Source of the DNA: JAUIAS01 sp030425395
GTDB taxonomy: Bacteria; Pseudomonadota; Alphaproteobacteria; Rhodobacterales; Rhodobacteraceae
Direction: 5' to 3'
NCBI GenBank assembly: GCA_043553855.1
Contig: CP121336.1
Location: 3,844,001-3,908,000, forward strand
DNA: 64,000 nt
Made by a program: the position numbers and the translations under genes. This document shows positions 40,559 to 50,125 of this stretch, piece after piece. The notes below the pieces were generated by a model. It ran no database searches and was not told the DNA's origin. It saw nothing but the letters and a program-made list of their open reading frames with translations. Positions within the stretch are counted from its first letter, which is position 1. The number at the start of each line of letters is the position of its first letter.

Positions 40559-42649
40559 TTACCCGACAGAAATCAAACGGATGGCGCGATCCTGTCCTGT
40601 CAGCCACAGCAGAACCCGCGTGGCCTGACCGCGTGGGCCGTCCAAACCCGGATCGTCAGCGAGCAGTTTGCGGGCATCCTGCTGGGCGGTGGCCATCAAT
40701 CCCGCCTGCCGTTCCAGATCCGCCACCCGGAACCGGGGGAGCCCCGATTGCGCGGTTCCGATCAGATCGCCCGCGCCGCGCATCTCCAGATCAGTCTGCG
40801 CGATGCGAAAGCCGTCTTCGGTTTCGCGCAGAACCTCCAGCCGTCGGCGCCCTGTTTCACCAAGAGGCGGCTGGTACATCAGCAAGCAGGTGCTTTGCGC
40901 CGCACCTCGCCCAACACGTCCGCGCAACTGGTGCAATTGCGCCAGACCGAAAATCTCGGCACGTTCGATCACCATGATCGACGCATTGGGAACGTTTACA
41001 CCCACCTCGATCACGGTGGTGGCGACCAGAACCTTGGTTTCGCCCGCCTGAAAGGCGGCCATGGCGGCGTCCTTTTCAGAAGGCGGCATTTGCCCGTGAA
41101 CCAACCCCACAACGCCTTCACCAAGAATTGCGCGCAGCCGTTTGAAGCGCTCATCCGCCGAGGCGAGGTCAACCCGTTCGGATTCCTCCACCAACGGGCA
41201 CACCCAGTAACACTGGCGCCCCTCGTCAATTGCCGCGCGCAGACGGGCGATGACCTCATCCATGCGTTCGGTGCTGATCAAAGCGGTGCGCACAGGTTTG
41301 CGGCCGGGCGGCTTTTCATCCAGGATCGAGACATCCATATCGCCATATTGCGCCAGCGCCAGCGATCGCGGAATCGGCGTGGCCGTCATCACCAGAACAT
41401 CCACCGCCTGCCCCTTGGCCCCCAACTCAAGGCGCTGGCTGACGCCAAACCGATGCTGTTCGTCGATTATTGCAAGACGAAGGTCGTGAAAATCGACGTC
41501 CTTTTGAAAAACTGCATGGGTTCCCACAAGGATATCAATGCGCCCCGCTGCCAGATCCGCAATCTTGGCGTCCCGGTCGCGGCCCTTGTCGCGGCCGGTC
41601 AAAAGCTCAAGTCGCACCCCGGCGTCGGCGGCCATAGGTTGCAAACCCTCAAGATGCTGCCGCGCCAGAATTTCGGTCGGCGCCATCATCACACCCTGCC
41701 CGCCCGCCTCAACGGCTGCGAGCAACGCAAGGAAAGCCACCGCCGTTTTGCCGGCACCAACGTCCCCTTGAAGCAACCGGTTCATCCGCTGCGGCGCGGC
41801 CATGTCGCCCGTGATTTCTGCGACTGCGCGCCCCTGCGCGCCGGTCAGCGCAAAGGGCAGCGCGGCGATCACACGGTCGCGCAAGCGCCCATCCCCCTGC
41901 GTCACGATCCCGCGCGCCTTGCGATCCCGGGCACGGGCCAGCGCAAGCGTCACCTGATGGGCAAACAATTCGTCATAGGCAAGACGCGTGCGCGCGGCGG
42001 AATGTGGCCCGACATCGTCCGCCCCTCGTGGTGCGTGCGCCAGACCAAGAGCCGCCGCCCATGCAGGCCAGGCCTCGCGCGCAACAAGCGCCGGATCGGC
42101 CCATTCGGCCACCTCTGGCAGGCGATCCAGAACACCCCGCGTGGCCTTGAACATCGTCTTTTGGGTGATGCCGGCGGTCAGATGATACACAGGTTCAATT
42201 TCGGGAATATCTCCCGCATCCTCTAAGGGAACGGCGTGATCGGGATGGACCATCTGTGCGATGCCGTCGAACAGTTCGACCTTGCCAGACACCACGCGTT
42301 GCGCACCTTCGGGCAACAATCGCCGCAAGTAATCGCCACGCGCATGGAAGAATACCAACTGGAACTCTGTCTCGGCGTCGGTAACATGAATTCTGTAGGC
42401 ACCGCTTCGGTTACGCGGCGGACGATGGGCACCGACGGTCACGGTCACGGTCAGAATACGTGGCAGATCCTCGCCCCGGATCGTCGTGCGGCGGCGGCGG
42501 TCCACAACGGCGTAAGGCAATGAAAGAAGCAGATCACGTGGCGATTCAACGCCACTATCGGCAAGGGTCTTGGCAGTCTTCGGCCCAATCCCCGGCAGGC
42601 TATCGAGCGCGGCAAAAAGCGGGAAAAGCGCCTCAGGCCGCCCGCTCAT
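40559..42649 (-). CDS. recG: ATP-dependent DNA helicase RecG
   Basis: 696-residue fork-regression helicase. N-terminal wedge/OB domain (about 55-160), then helicase motifs GDVGAGKT (Walker A), IIDEQHRFGVSQR (DEQH), TATPIPRSLAL, and the C-terminal HQLRGRVGRG and DLEMRGAGDLIGTAQSG blocks typical of RecG. The start at 42649 overlaps the ligA stop as ATGA; the conserved LDSLPGIGPKTAKTLADSG follows. It is probably co-transcribed with ligA. Confidence 0.97.
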   Translation of the reverse strand: MSGRPEALFPLFAALDSLPGIGPKTAKTLADSGVESPRDLLLSLPYAVVDRRRRTTIRGEDLPRILTVTVTVGAHRPPRNRSGAYRIHVTDAETEFQLVFFHARGDYLRRLLPEGAQRVVSGKVELFDGIAQMVHPDHAVPLEDAGDIPEIEPVYHLTAGITQKTMFKATRGVLDRLPEVAEWADPALVAREAWPAWAAALGLAHAPRGADDVGPHSAARTRLAYDELFAHQVTLALARARDRKARGIVTQGDGRLRDRVIAALPFALTGAQGRAVAEITGDMAAPQRMNRLLQGDVGAGKTAVAFLALLAAVEAGGQGVMMAPTEILARQHLEGLQPMAADAGVRLELLTGRDKGRDRDAKIADLAAGRIDILVGTHAVFQKDVDFHDLRLAIIDEQHRFGVSQRLELGAKGQAVDVLVMTATPIPRSLALAQYGDMDVSILDEKPPGRKPVRTALISTERMDEVIARLRAAIDEGRQCYWVCPLVEESERVDLASADERFKRLRAILGEGVVGLVHGQMPPSEKDAAMAAFQAGETKVLVATTVIEVGVNVPNASIMVIERAEIFGLAQLHQLRGRVGRGAAQSTCLLMYQPPLGETGRRRLEVLRETEDGFRIAQTDLEMRGAGDLIGTAQSGLPRFRVADLERQAGLMATAQQDARKLLADDPGLDGPRGQATRVLLWLTGQDRAIRLISVG

Positions 42650-44772
42650 GCGCCGCCGATCAGGGTCAGCCACCCGTCTTCGTCCAGAGTGTCGATACCC
42701 AGTTCGGCGGCTTTCTTGGCTTTGGATCCCGCCCCGGGCCCTGCGACAAGGATATCGGTCTTGGCACTGACCGAACCAGAGACCTTGGCCCCGAGTGACT
42801 CCGCGCGGGCCTTGGCTTCGGCGCGGGTCATCTTCTCAAGCGTGCCGGTGAAAACCACCGTTTTGCCTGCGACCGGGCTTTGGGAGGTGTCGACGCGCGC
42901 GACCTCTTCGATGTCCAGATGTGCGGCCAGACGATCAATCGAGGCGCGTTCGCTGTCCTGGGCAAAAGCCGTGACAAGCGATCTGGCCATAACCGATCCG
43001 ATCCCGTCAATCGACAGAAGATCGTCCCACTCCGCGCCTTCCAGCGCGCCAGCGGCCGATATCGCGGTTTCGAAATCGGACCAGCTGCCGTAATGGCGCG
43101 CCAAAAGGTTGGAGGCGGCTTCGCCCACATGGCGAATGCCAAGTGCAAAGATCACCCGACCCAGAGGAATCTTTCGTTTGTCCTCAATCGCATCAAACAG
43201 TTTCTGTGCGGATTTTTCGCCCCACCCTTCGCGGTTTTTCAACTGGACCATACGACCCGGACCGTATCGATCCTTGAGCGTAAAGATGTCGGCAGGTTCG
43301 GCGATCCACCCGTCGGAATGGAACTGCTCCACCTGTTTTGCCCCCAAGCCGTCGATATCGAAGGCCGCGCGGGAGACGAAATGCTTGAGCTTTTCAACCG
43401 CCTGCGCAGGGCAAATCATGCCGCCGGAACATCGGCGCACCGCATCGCCTTCCTCTCGGACGGCTGCGCTGCCGCATTCGGGGCAGGTATCGGGAAACGC
43501 GTAGGGTTGTGCCGTGTCGGGGCGGCGTGACAGGTCGACATCGGCCACCTTGGGGATCACGTCACCCGCGCGATAGACCTGAACCCAGTCACCTTCGCGG
43601 ATATCCTTGCCAGCGCGGATTTCACCGCCCTTGGAGTCGCGTCCGGCGATGTAGTCTTCATTGTGCAATGTGGCGTTTGACACGACCACGCCACCGACGG
43701 TGACGGGTGACAGACGCGCAACCGGGCTGAGCGCGCCGGTCCGCCCCACCTGAATCTCGATCCGTTCCAGACGGGTCCAAGCCAATTCGGCGGGAAATTT
43801 GTGCGCAATCGCCCAACGCGGCGTGGTGGACCGGAACCCAAGCCGCGATTGCAGCGCAAGATCGTCGACCTTGTAGACCACGCCGTCGATATCATACCCC
43901 AATGTCGCGCGCTGTGCTTCAATGTCTCGGTAATGGGCGATCATTTCCTCTGTGGTGTCGCACCGGCGGGTCAAGGGATTGGTAGAGAATCCCATCCGGG
44001 CCAATCGCGCAATGGCCTGCCCTTGCGTTTGCGCAAGGGGTTCGGACAGCGCGCCCCAGCTATACGCGAAAAAGCGCAAAGGACGCGCGCGGGTTATGGC
44101 GCTATCAAGTTGACGCAGGGAACCAGCTGCGGCGTTGCGGGGGTTGGCAAACGTCTTGGCACCGGCGGCGTTTTGCCTGTCATTGAGTGCGGAAAAATCC
44201 ACATGGGACATATAGACCTCGCCGCGAACCTCCAACACTTCGGGTGCATCGTCGATATGCTGTGGAATATCGCGGATGGTGCGGGCATTGGCGGTGACGT
44301 TTTCGCCCACGGCACCGTCGCCCCGCGTGGCGGCCTGAACAAGGGCACCATTTTCATAGCGCAGCGACAGGGACAACCCGTCGATCTTGGGTTCGGCCGT
44401 GTAGGCCAGAGGTGCATCGCCCCCAAGCCCGAGGTATTTGCGGATCGAAGTATCGAAATCCGTCACATCGCCCTCATCGAAGGCATTGGAAAGCGACATC
44501 ATCCGCACCGCATGTGTGACCTTGGAAAACCCGTCGGCCACAGGTGCCCCCACGCGGTCAGACGGGCTGTCGGCGCGCTTGAGATCGGGAAACGCCGCTT
44601 CGATGGCGGCATTGCGGCGGCGCAATGCATCATACTCCGCATCCGACAGGATCGGCGTATCCTTCTGGTGATAGGCAGCGTCCGCCTCGGCCAATTGCCG
44701 GGCCAGTTCAGTCAGCTCCGCGCGGGCGGTCGCCTCATCCATGGTCGCGATATCGCGGGTTTCGTTATGCAC
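42646..44772 (-). CDS. ligA: NAD-dependent DNA ligase LigA
   Basis: About 708 residues. Adenylation lysine in EPKIDGLSL (near residue 129), the OB domain, a four-cysteine zinc finger (CPECG ... CSGGMICPAQ), helix-hairpin-helix repeats and a C-terminal BRCT domain (SPVAGKTVVFTGTLEKMTRA onward) are in normal order. The GTG at 44772 is chosen because AGGGGA lies about 6 nt upstream; the ATG at 44742 has no comparable site. The stop overlaps the recG start by 4 nt. Confidence 0.97.
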   Translation of the reverse strand: MHNETRDIATMDEATARAELTELARQLAEADAAYHQKDTPILSDAEYDALRRRNAAIEAAFPDLKRADSPSDRVGAPVADGFSKVTHAVRMMSLSNAFDEGDVTDFDTSIRKYLGLGGDAPLAYTAEPKIDGLSLSLRYENGALVQAATRGDGAVGENVTANARTIRDIPQHIDDAPEVLEVRGEVYMSHVDFSALNDRQNAAGAKTFANPRNAAAGSLRQLDSAITRARPLRFFAYSWGALSEPLAQTQGQAIARLARMGFSTNPLTRRCDTTEEMIAHYRDIEAQRATLGYDIDGVVYKVDDLALQSRLGFRSTTPRWAIAHKFPAELAWTRLERIEIQVGRTGALSPVARLSPVTVGGVVVSNATLHNEDYIAGRDSKGGEIRAGKDIREGDWVQVYRAGDVIPKVADVDLSRRPDTAQPYAFPDTCPECGSAAVREEGDAVRRCSGGMICPAQAVEKLKHFVSRAAFDIDGLGAKQVEQFHSDGWIAEPADIFTLKDRYGPGRMVQLKNREGWGEKSAQKLFDAIEDKRKIPLGRVIFALGIRHVGEAASNLLARHYGSWSDFETAISAAGALEGAEWDDLLSIDGIGSVMARSLVTAFAQDSERASIDRLAAHLDIEEVARVDTSQSPVAGKTVVFTGTLEKMTRAEAKARAESLGAKVSGSVSAKTDILVAGPGAGSKAKKAAELGIDTLDEDGWLTLIGGA

Positions 44773-44864
44773 GTCCCATCCCCTGTCCTGCGCGGGCCGT
44801 CCGCGCGTTCCAAGTGATAGGTCGCGGGACGGGGCAGGTCCAGAGGCAGCGTCAGGTTTTGCCG

Positions 44865-45577
44865 TCACGCACCGATGGCAAGCGGGGCGGAGGGTTCCAC
44901 CGGCACGGGATCGCGCAGAACATACCCACGCCCCCATACCGTTTCTATGTAGTTTTCACCGCTTGTGGCCTGACTCAGCTTCTTGCGAAGCTTGCAGATG
45001 AACACGTCGATGATCTTGAGTTCGGGCTCATCCATGCCGCCGTAAAGATGGTTCAGGAACATTTCCTTGGTCAGGGTGGTTCCCTTGCGCAGCGACAAAA
45101 GCTCCAGCATCTGGTATTCCTTGCCGGTCAGGTGCACCGGCTCGCCTTCGGATTCGACCGTCTTGGTATCAAGGTTCACCGCGATCCGGCCCGTATGGAT
45201 CACTGATTGCGAATGCCCCTTGGATCGACGGATAATCGCGTGGATACGCGCCACAAGTTCTTCGCGGTGGAACGGTTTCGTCAGATAATCATCCGCGCCA
45301 AAGCCGAACCCCTTGAGCTTGCTATCGGTATCGTCACTGCCCGACAGGATCAGGATCGGGGTGTCGATCCGCCCAGCCGCAACTGGCGCAGCACATCGTG
45401 GCCGGTCATGTCCGGGAGGTTGAGATCAAGCAGTATCAGATCGTAGTCGTAGAGCTTTGCAAGATCGATCCCCTCCTCCCCCATATCGGTGGTGTACACA
45501 TTAAGGTTTGCATGGGTCAGCATCATCTCAATGCTCTTGGCAGTGACCGGATCGTCTTCGACCAATAATATGCGCAT
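44865..45577 (-). pseudogene. ctrA: cell-cycle response regulator CtrA, broken by a one-base frameshift
   Basis: Both halves of CtrA are intact but in different frames. Residues 1-72 read MRILLVEDDPVTAKSIEMML to GHDVLRQLRLGG, with phospho-acceptor D51 in LILLDLNLPD. One base is then missing near 45366-45374 (GGCGG followed by ATCGACACC, where one more base restores the frame). The rest continues without error: GADDYLTKPFHRE and a complete winged-helix domain with TGKEYQMLELLSLRKG and ENYIETVWGRGYVLRD. The frame as given stops after GGSTPRS. Perfect conservation on both sides points to a sequencing error in a short G/C run or a very recent mutation. CtrA is dispensable in studied Rhodobacteraceae, where it controls motility and gene-transfer agents. 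Confidence 0.93.
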
Positions 45578-45630
45578 TCTGCACTCTCCCTCGGGTGGCG
45601 ATGTCCGCAGATAAATCTGGGGCAAAGAGG

Positions 45631-45646
45631 TTAACCGACGGTTACC
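45631..45646 (-). promoter_or_regulatory. candidate CtrA-binding site upstream of ctrA
   Basis: TTAACCGACGGTTACC fits TTAAC-N5-GTTAAC with one mismatch. It lies 54 bp before the ctrA start and after the sciP stop, suggesting autoregulation. Confidence 0.5.
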
Positions 45647-45671
45647 TTGTGTACGACTTTAGTGAAACAAC

Positions 45672-45962
45672 TTAGAGTTGTCTATCTGATTTGCGATACA
45701 CCCGCAGCTTGGTCGTCTTGAGCGCCTGTTCCCCGTGCGAGGCAACCGCCTCGACCCAGGACATGAATTCTTCGGCGCTCAGACCATAGCGTTCCAAGGC
45801 TTGTTTTTCGGTCAGCAGCCCATGCGCCACGCCGCGCACAACCGCAGCCTTGCGCGACGCCACCCATCGCACCGTATCCGGTGGCGGCAGGTCGGCTCGG
45901 GTCAGAACACGGCCATCGGGCAAGCGCACGGCCCGTTTTCCATCTATTTTCTTTAGAAACAT
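45672..45962 (-). CDS. sciP: CtrA inhibitor SciP (DUF1153 family)
   Basis: 96-residue helix-turn-helix protein. Conserved SciP segments: LPDGRVLTRADLPPPDTVRW, ASRKAAVVRGVAHGLLTEKQ and ALERYGLSAEEFMSWVEAV. In Caulobacter SciP binds CtrA and blocks activation of its target promoters. It sits directly upstream of ctrA on the same strand, so regulator and inhibitor are likely produced together. The gene is intact although ctrA is frameshifted. Confidence 0.92.
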   Translation of the reverse strand: MFLKKIDGKRAVRLPDGRVLTRADLPPPDTVRWVASRKAAVVRGVAHGLLTEKQALERYGLSAEEFMSWVEAVASHGEQALKTTKLRVYRKSDRQL

Positions 45963-46093
45963 ATCGGGTCATCCTGTTTCGGCGGTTGCAGACTGCGCCA
46001 GACCCTTTAATGGGGCGTGAAGCCCGGTCTTGAGAGTATTTAGGATTTCCTATATTCTGACGAACCCACCCCGCGTCCCGAAGGGAACACCCC

Positions 46094-47296
46094 ATGCCGC
46101 TTGATACTCCGCATCCGGTCAATTCGCTTGGATTTGCCAAACCGCCATCGGAAACGCGCGTTGTTGTGGCCATGTCCGGCGGCGTCGACAGTTCCGTGGT
46201 TGCGGCCCATCTGGCCGACCAGGGGTATGACGTCGTGGGGGTGACGCTGCAACTCTATGACCACGGTGCGGCACTGGCGAAAAAGGGGGCCTGCTGCGCG
46301 GGGATCGACATTCACGATGCCCGACGCGTGGCCGAGGAACGCGGATTTCCTCATTACGTGCTGGATTACGAAAACATCTTTCGTGACGCGGTGATCGACG
46401 AATTTGCCGACAGCTATCTTGCCGGTGCAACGCCCGTGCCCTGCATCCGCTGTAACGAACGCGTCAAGTTCAAGGATCTGCTTGAGACCGCCCGCGATCT
46501 CGAGGCCGACTGCATGGCGACCGGCCATTACATTCAACGCAAGGAGGGGGCAAACGGTCCCGAGCTTCATTGCGCAGAGGACGCCAACCGCGACCAGTCC
46601 TATTTCCTGTTCTCAACCACCCCGGATCAATTGGCCTACCTCCGGTTTCCTCTGGGACACCTTCCGTCCAAACACGCCACCCGCGAAATGGCCGCGCAAT
46701 ATGGTCTGGCGGTGGCGGACAAACCCGACAGTCAGGACATCTGCTTTGTCCCTGATGGCAATTATGCCGCCGTGATCGAAAAGCTGCGGCCCGGCTCTGC
46801 GGAACCCGGCGATATCGTGCATGCCGATGGCCGCGTTCTGGGCCAGCACAACGGTGTGCTGCACTACACGATCGGTCAACGGCGTGGGTTGGGGATCGGC
46901 GGATTGGCCGATCCGCTGTATGTGGTGCGTCTGGACGTTGAAAACCGGCAGGTCATCGTCGGCCCCAAGCATATGCTGGCCACCCGCACCATCCCGGTGC
47001 GCGAGATTAATTGGCTGGGTGATGAACCGTTCGACAGCCGGGCCGAATGGCATCTGTCGGTCAAGGTGCGGTCCACGCGCCCCCCGCGCGAAGCAATCGT
47101 CCGTCCGATTTCAGCCACCGAGGCCGAGGTCGAATTGCTGAATGCAGAGGAAGGTGTGTCGCCCGGACAGGCCTGCGTATTCTATGAAACGGGCGGCACG
47201 CGGATCTTTGGCGGCGGCTGGATCAAACCAAAGCCCCGGACCACCGAAGCATCGTCGTCGGCATCGCGTTCCAGTGCCGAGAATACGCCCGCCTGA
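46094..47296 (+). CDS. mnmA: tRNA-specific 2-thiouridylase MnmA
   Basis: 400-residue enzyme adding sulfur to U34 of tRNA-Lys, -Glu and -Gln. PP-loop AMSGGVDSSVVAAHL near residues 26-40; the first catalytic cysteine in PVPCIRCNERVKF and the second in DSQDICFVPDG; TIGQRRGLGIGG in the C-terminal domain. A CC pair in KGACCAGIDIHDARR is typical of alphaproteobacterial MnmA. A roughly 25-residue Ser/Thr/Pro-rich tail follows the conserved domain. Confidence 0.97.
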   Translation: MPLDTPHPVNSLGFAKPPSETRVVVAMSGGVDSSVVAAHLADQGYDVVGVTLQLYDHGAALAKKGACCAGIDIHDARRVAEERGFPHYVLDYENIFRDAVIDEFADSYLAGATPVPCIRCNERVKFKDLLETARDLEADCMATGHYIQRKEGANGPELHCAEDANRDQSYFLFSTTPDQLAYLRFPLGHLPSKHATREMAAQYGLAVADKPDSQDICFVPDGNYAAVIEKLRPGSAEPGDIVHADGRVLGQHNGVLHYTIGQRRGLGIGGLADPLYVVRLDVENRQVIVGPKHMLATRTIPVREINWLGDEPFDSRAEWHLSVKVRSTRPPREAIVRPISATEAEVELLNAEEGVSPGQACVFYETGGTRIFGGGWIKPKPRTTEASSSASRSSAENTPA

Positions 47297-47382
47297 CGCC
47301 ACGTTTGTGAACGGGTCAGCGCTGGCGCGCTGGTGTTTACGTTAACCTGTCGCGCGACGCGGGCGATTGGAAGGGCCGCGCG

Positions 47383-48531
47383 TCAGGACAACCCATCAAG
47401 AACCGCGTGTGCCGCGCGCAGACCGGGGGCCTGTCCGTCCTGCCCCAGCCGTTGCATGGTCAACGCCATCGCGTCACGTTGCAGATCAGGGGACCGGGCG
47501 ACATCATCCAGAGCCTTGGCGATGTTTTCAGCGGTGCAGGCGGGACCAAGGCATTCGGGCACGACACGCGTGTCGCTGACCAGATTTACCAAGGTGACAG
47601 TATCGACAATGGCCATGCGGCTGATGATCTGCCAGCTGAGCCAGTTGAAGCGGTAAGCGATAACCATCGGTGTCGCAGCCGCCGCCAGTTCGAGAGAAAC
47701 CGTCCCCGACGCGGCCAGCGCCAGCTCCGCCGCGCCAAAGGCACCGCGTTTGAGCGTTGGAAAATCATCATGCTCTGCCGGATCAAGGACGATTGCGGAC
47801 CCGGGCCAGTCCGCCGTCAGATCACGCACCACATGTGCCACCGGGCCTGCGGCAGGCACAATGACCCGCATATCCGGGCGGGTGGCCAAGTAGCGGTCTA
47901 TCGCCGCCCCAAAGACGGGGGCAAGGCGTCCGACCTCTCCGCGCCGCGATCCGGGCAAAGCCAGAAAAACCGGTGCCTCGCCCAGATCAAGCCGGGCACG
48001 CAACGCCGCCTGATCCTGCGCCGAGGGGACCGGCTCGGCCACAACCGGATGTCCGACAAAATCGCACCGCATACCCGCGGCCTGCATCAGCGGAGGCTCA
48101 AACGGGAACAAGGCAAGCACATGGTCAATCACCTGCGCCATTTTCTGCGCGCGTCCCGGACGCCATGCCCAAACCGTCGGGGCGACGTAATGCACGGTGC
48201 GAATATCCGATGCCGCTTTGACCTGCCGGGCCACACGCAGGCAGAAATCCGGGCTGTCTATGGTGATCAGAACGTCGGGCGCGGTGTCAATGACTGCCCG
48301 CGCGGTTTGCGCGATACGGCGTTTGAGGTGACAGTATTTCGGCAATATCTCGGCGATGCCCATCACCGACAATTCGTCCATGGGAAACAAGCTCGAAAGC
48401 CCCTCGCCTGCCATGCCCGCGCCGCCCACGCCGGAAAACCGGATGCCCGGCACCAATGCCTTTAATCCCGCCATCAGGGCCGTGCCGAGGCGATCCCCCG
48501 AGGGTTCGCCCGCGATCACGAAAACATGCAT
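47383..48531 (-). CDS. lpxB: lipid-A-disaccharide synthase
   Basis: 382-residue membrane-associated GT-B glycosyltransferase joining two acylglucosamine units in lipid A synthesis. Family segments: FVIAGEPSGDRLG at the N-terminus, GVGGAGMAGEGL, VAPTVWAWRPGRAQKMA and CDFVGHPVVAEP. LALPGSRRGEVGRLAPVFG and ALAASGTVSLELAAAATPMV are in the nucleotide-binding half. It is the last gene of the cluster, overlapping lpxI by 16 nt. Confidence 0.97.
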   Translation of the reverse strand: MHVFVIAGEPSGDRLGTALMAGLKALVPGIRFSGVGGAGMAGEGLSSLFPMDELSVMGIAEILPKYCHLKRRIAQTARAVIDTAPDVLITIDSPDFCLRVARQVKAASDIRTVHYVAPTVWAWRPGRAQKMAQVIDHVLALFPFEPPLMQAAGMRCDFVGHPVVAEPVPSAQDQAALRARLDLGEAPVFLALPGSRRGEVGRLAPVFGAAIDRYLATRPDMRVIVPAAGPVAHVVRDLTADWPGSAIVLDPAEHDDFPTLKRGAFGAAELALAASGTVSLELAAAATPMVIAYRFNWLSWQIISRMAIVDTVTLVNLVSDTRVVPECLGPACTAENIAKALDDVARSPDLQRDAMALTMQRLGQDGQAPGLRAAHAVLDGLS

Positions 48532-49343
48532 GCATCGACCCCGCAGAGAAAAAGCCCGCGCTTGTCACAGGCATGTGCGAGGCTGGCACGGTCCAGAACA
48601 AGGGTCGCACCTGCGGCCACAGCGATGCCGCGCAGCCCTGCGCCCTGCGCGCCGGTCGCTGTATCCGGACCGATGGTGGGCAGATCAGCGCGGAGATCCT
48701 GCCCCGGCTTGGGCGCCTTGATCAAAACGCCCCCCTTGCCCCGTGGATCGCCGGTGTCGCTGTCTGGTTGGGAAAGATCGGCCAACATCGCATCAGTGCC
48801 GCGCGCGTCTTCACGGGCAATCACCTTCCCGTCGCGCGCCACGACGGCCTGTCCGATATCGCCGCTGCCCATGTCCTGCAACGCCAGCCGCGCCGCCGCG
48901 AGATCGGCATCAAGCGACGGATCGGACGGCATCGCACCAAGAATTCCCAACGGAGCAAGCAGCGACGGCGCAATTTCATGGGCGGCCCGTATCTTGAGGC
49001 CCCGTTCTTCGAACAAGGCCATGACCGCGCGCAAGGCACCGTCGTCACCCGCAGCCAGCGCGGCCTGCAGCGCCGGGATCAGCGGAAAGGTCGCCGCGTC
49101 AATGGCGGCGGGGTCAATCTGGGGCCGGCGGATGCTGCCGCACAGGCACACCTCGCTCACCTCGCCCGCCGCCAGATCGTTTATCAGGCTGCCCAGCGTT
49201 TCCAGTCTGAAAACCCGGTCCGGGGTCAGGGAATTTGGTTCATGTCCCATCACCGCACAGACCATCGGAGGGGCATCCAATGCCCCGTAGAGAGCGGCGG
49301 GCAGATCCCCCTGCCCGGCGATCAACGCAAGACGCGCGGTCAT
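48516..49343 (-). CDS. lpxI: UDP-2,3-diacylglucosamine pyrophosphatase LpxI
   Basis: 275-residue enzyme of the LpxI (DUF1009) type, which replaces LpxH in many alphaproteobacteria and releases UMP to give lipid X. Seen: LALIAGQGDLPAALY, LCGSIRRPQIDP, and C-terminal GKGGVLIKAPKPGQD and DLPTIGPDTATGAQGAGLRG. It lies between lpxA (4-nt overlap) and lpxB (16-nt overlap), the usual position. Confidence 0.95.
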   Translation of the reverse strand: MTARLALIAGQGDLPAALYGALDAPPMVCAVMGHEPNSLTPDRVFRLETLGSLINDLAAGEVSEVCLCGSIRRPQIDPAAIDAATFPLIPALQAALAAGDDGALRAVMALFEERGLKIRAAHEIAPSLLAPLGILGAMPSDPSLDADLAAARLALQDMGSGDIGQAVVARDGKVIAREDARGTDAMLADLSQPDSDTGDPRGKGGVLIKAPKPGQDLRADLPTIGPDTATGAQGAGLRGIAVAAGATLVLDRASLAHACDKRGLFLCGVDACMFS

Positions 49344-50125
49344 TTCGGAGTCAGGAAAGACCGGTCGCTTTCGCTGAGAATGAATTCAGCGATGTCGCGC
49401 ACATAGTCGCTGTTTGTTTCATCGCCCAGCCTTTCAGCCCGATCCTTGAAGGTGCCTTCGCCCTGCGCCAGCATCTGGAAGGCGGCGCGCAACGCGGTTA
49501 TGTCTTCGCGGCTGACACCCCGGCGCTTCAACCCGACAAGGTTGAGACCGTCCAGTTCGCCGCGCGGGCCCTGCACCAGCCCATAGGGCATCACATCGTT
49601 GGTGACCTTGGCCATCGCGCCGATGATCGCACCACGCCCGATGCGTACAAACTGGTGCAACCCGGCCAACCCGCCGACCAATACATCGTCTTCCAGAATG
49701 CAATGCCCGGCAACGGCGGCATTGTTGACGACGATGACGCGGTTCGCGACCTGCGCGTCATGGGCGATGTGGCACCCTGCCATGAACAGCCCGTCATCGC
49801 CGACGCGGGTCACACCGCCGCCGCCTTCGGTGCCACCGTTCATGGTAACGTGTTCACGGATACGATTGCGCGCACCGACGATCAGGCGGCTTTCCTCGCC
49901 CTTGTATTTCTTGTCTTGCGGAACCTCGCCGATGACAGCGAAGGCATATATTTCGGTATCCTCGCCAATGATGGTATTGCCGGTGACAACAACATGCGAT
50001 TTCAGCGTCACGCGATCACCAAGCGTCACATCCGCGCCAACAAGGCAGAATGGACCAATGGTGCAATCCGCACCAATGCGGGCACCGTCTTCGATCACGG
50101 CAGAAGGGTGGATTTTGGGGCTCAT
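49340..50125 (-). CDS. lpxA: UDP-N-acetylglucosamine acyltransferase LpxA
   Basis: 261-residue first enzyme of lipid A synthesis. Left-handed beta-helix with hexapeptides from IHPSAVIEDGARIGADCTIG. The catalytic histidine is expected in the GGTEGGGGVTRVGDDGLFMAGCHIAHD region, where CHIAHD is diagnostic. The C-terminal helical part begins GLNLVGLKRRGVSRED. Its start overlaps the fabZ stop by 4 nt. Confidence 0.97.
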   Translation of the reverse strand: MSPKIHPSAVIEDGARIGADCTIGPFCLVGADVTLGDRVTLKSHVVVTGNTIIGEDTEIYAFAVIGEVPQDKKYKGEESRLIVGARNRIREHVTMNGGTEGGGGVTRVGDDGLFMAGCHIAHDAQVANRVIVVNNAAVAGHCILEDDVLVGGLAGLHQFVRIGRGAIIGAMAKVTNDVMPYGLVQGPRGELDGLNLVGLKRRGVSREDITALRAAFQMLAQGEGTFKDRAERLGDETNSDYVRDIAEFILSESDRSFLTPK

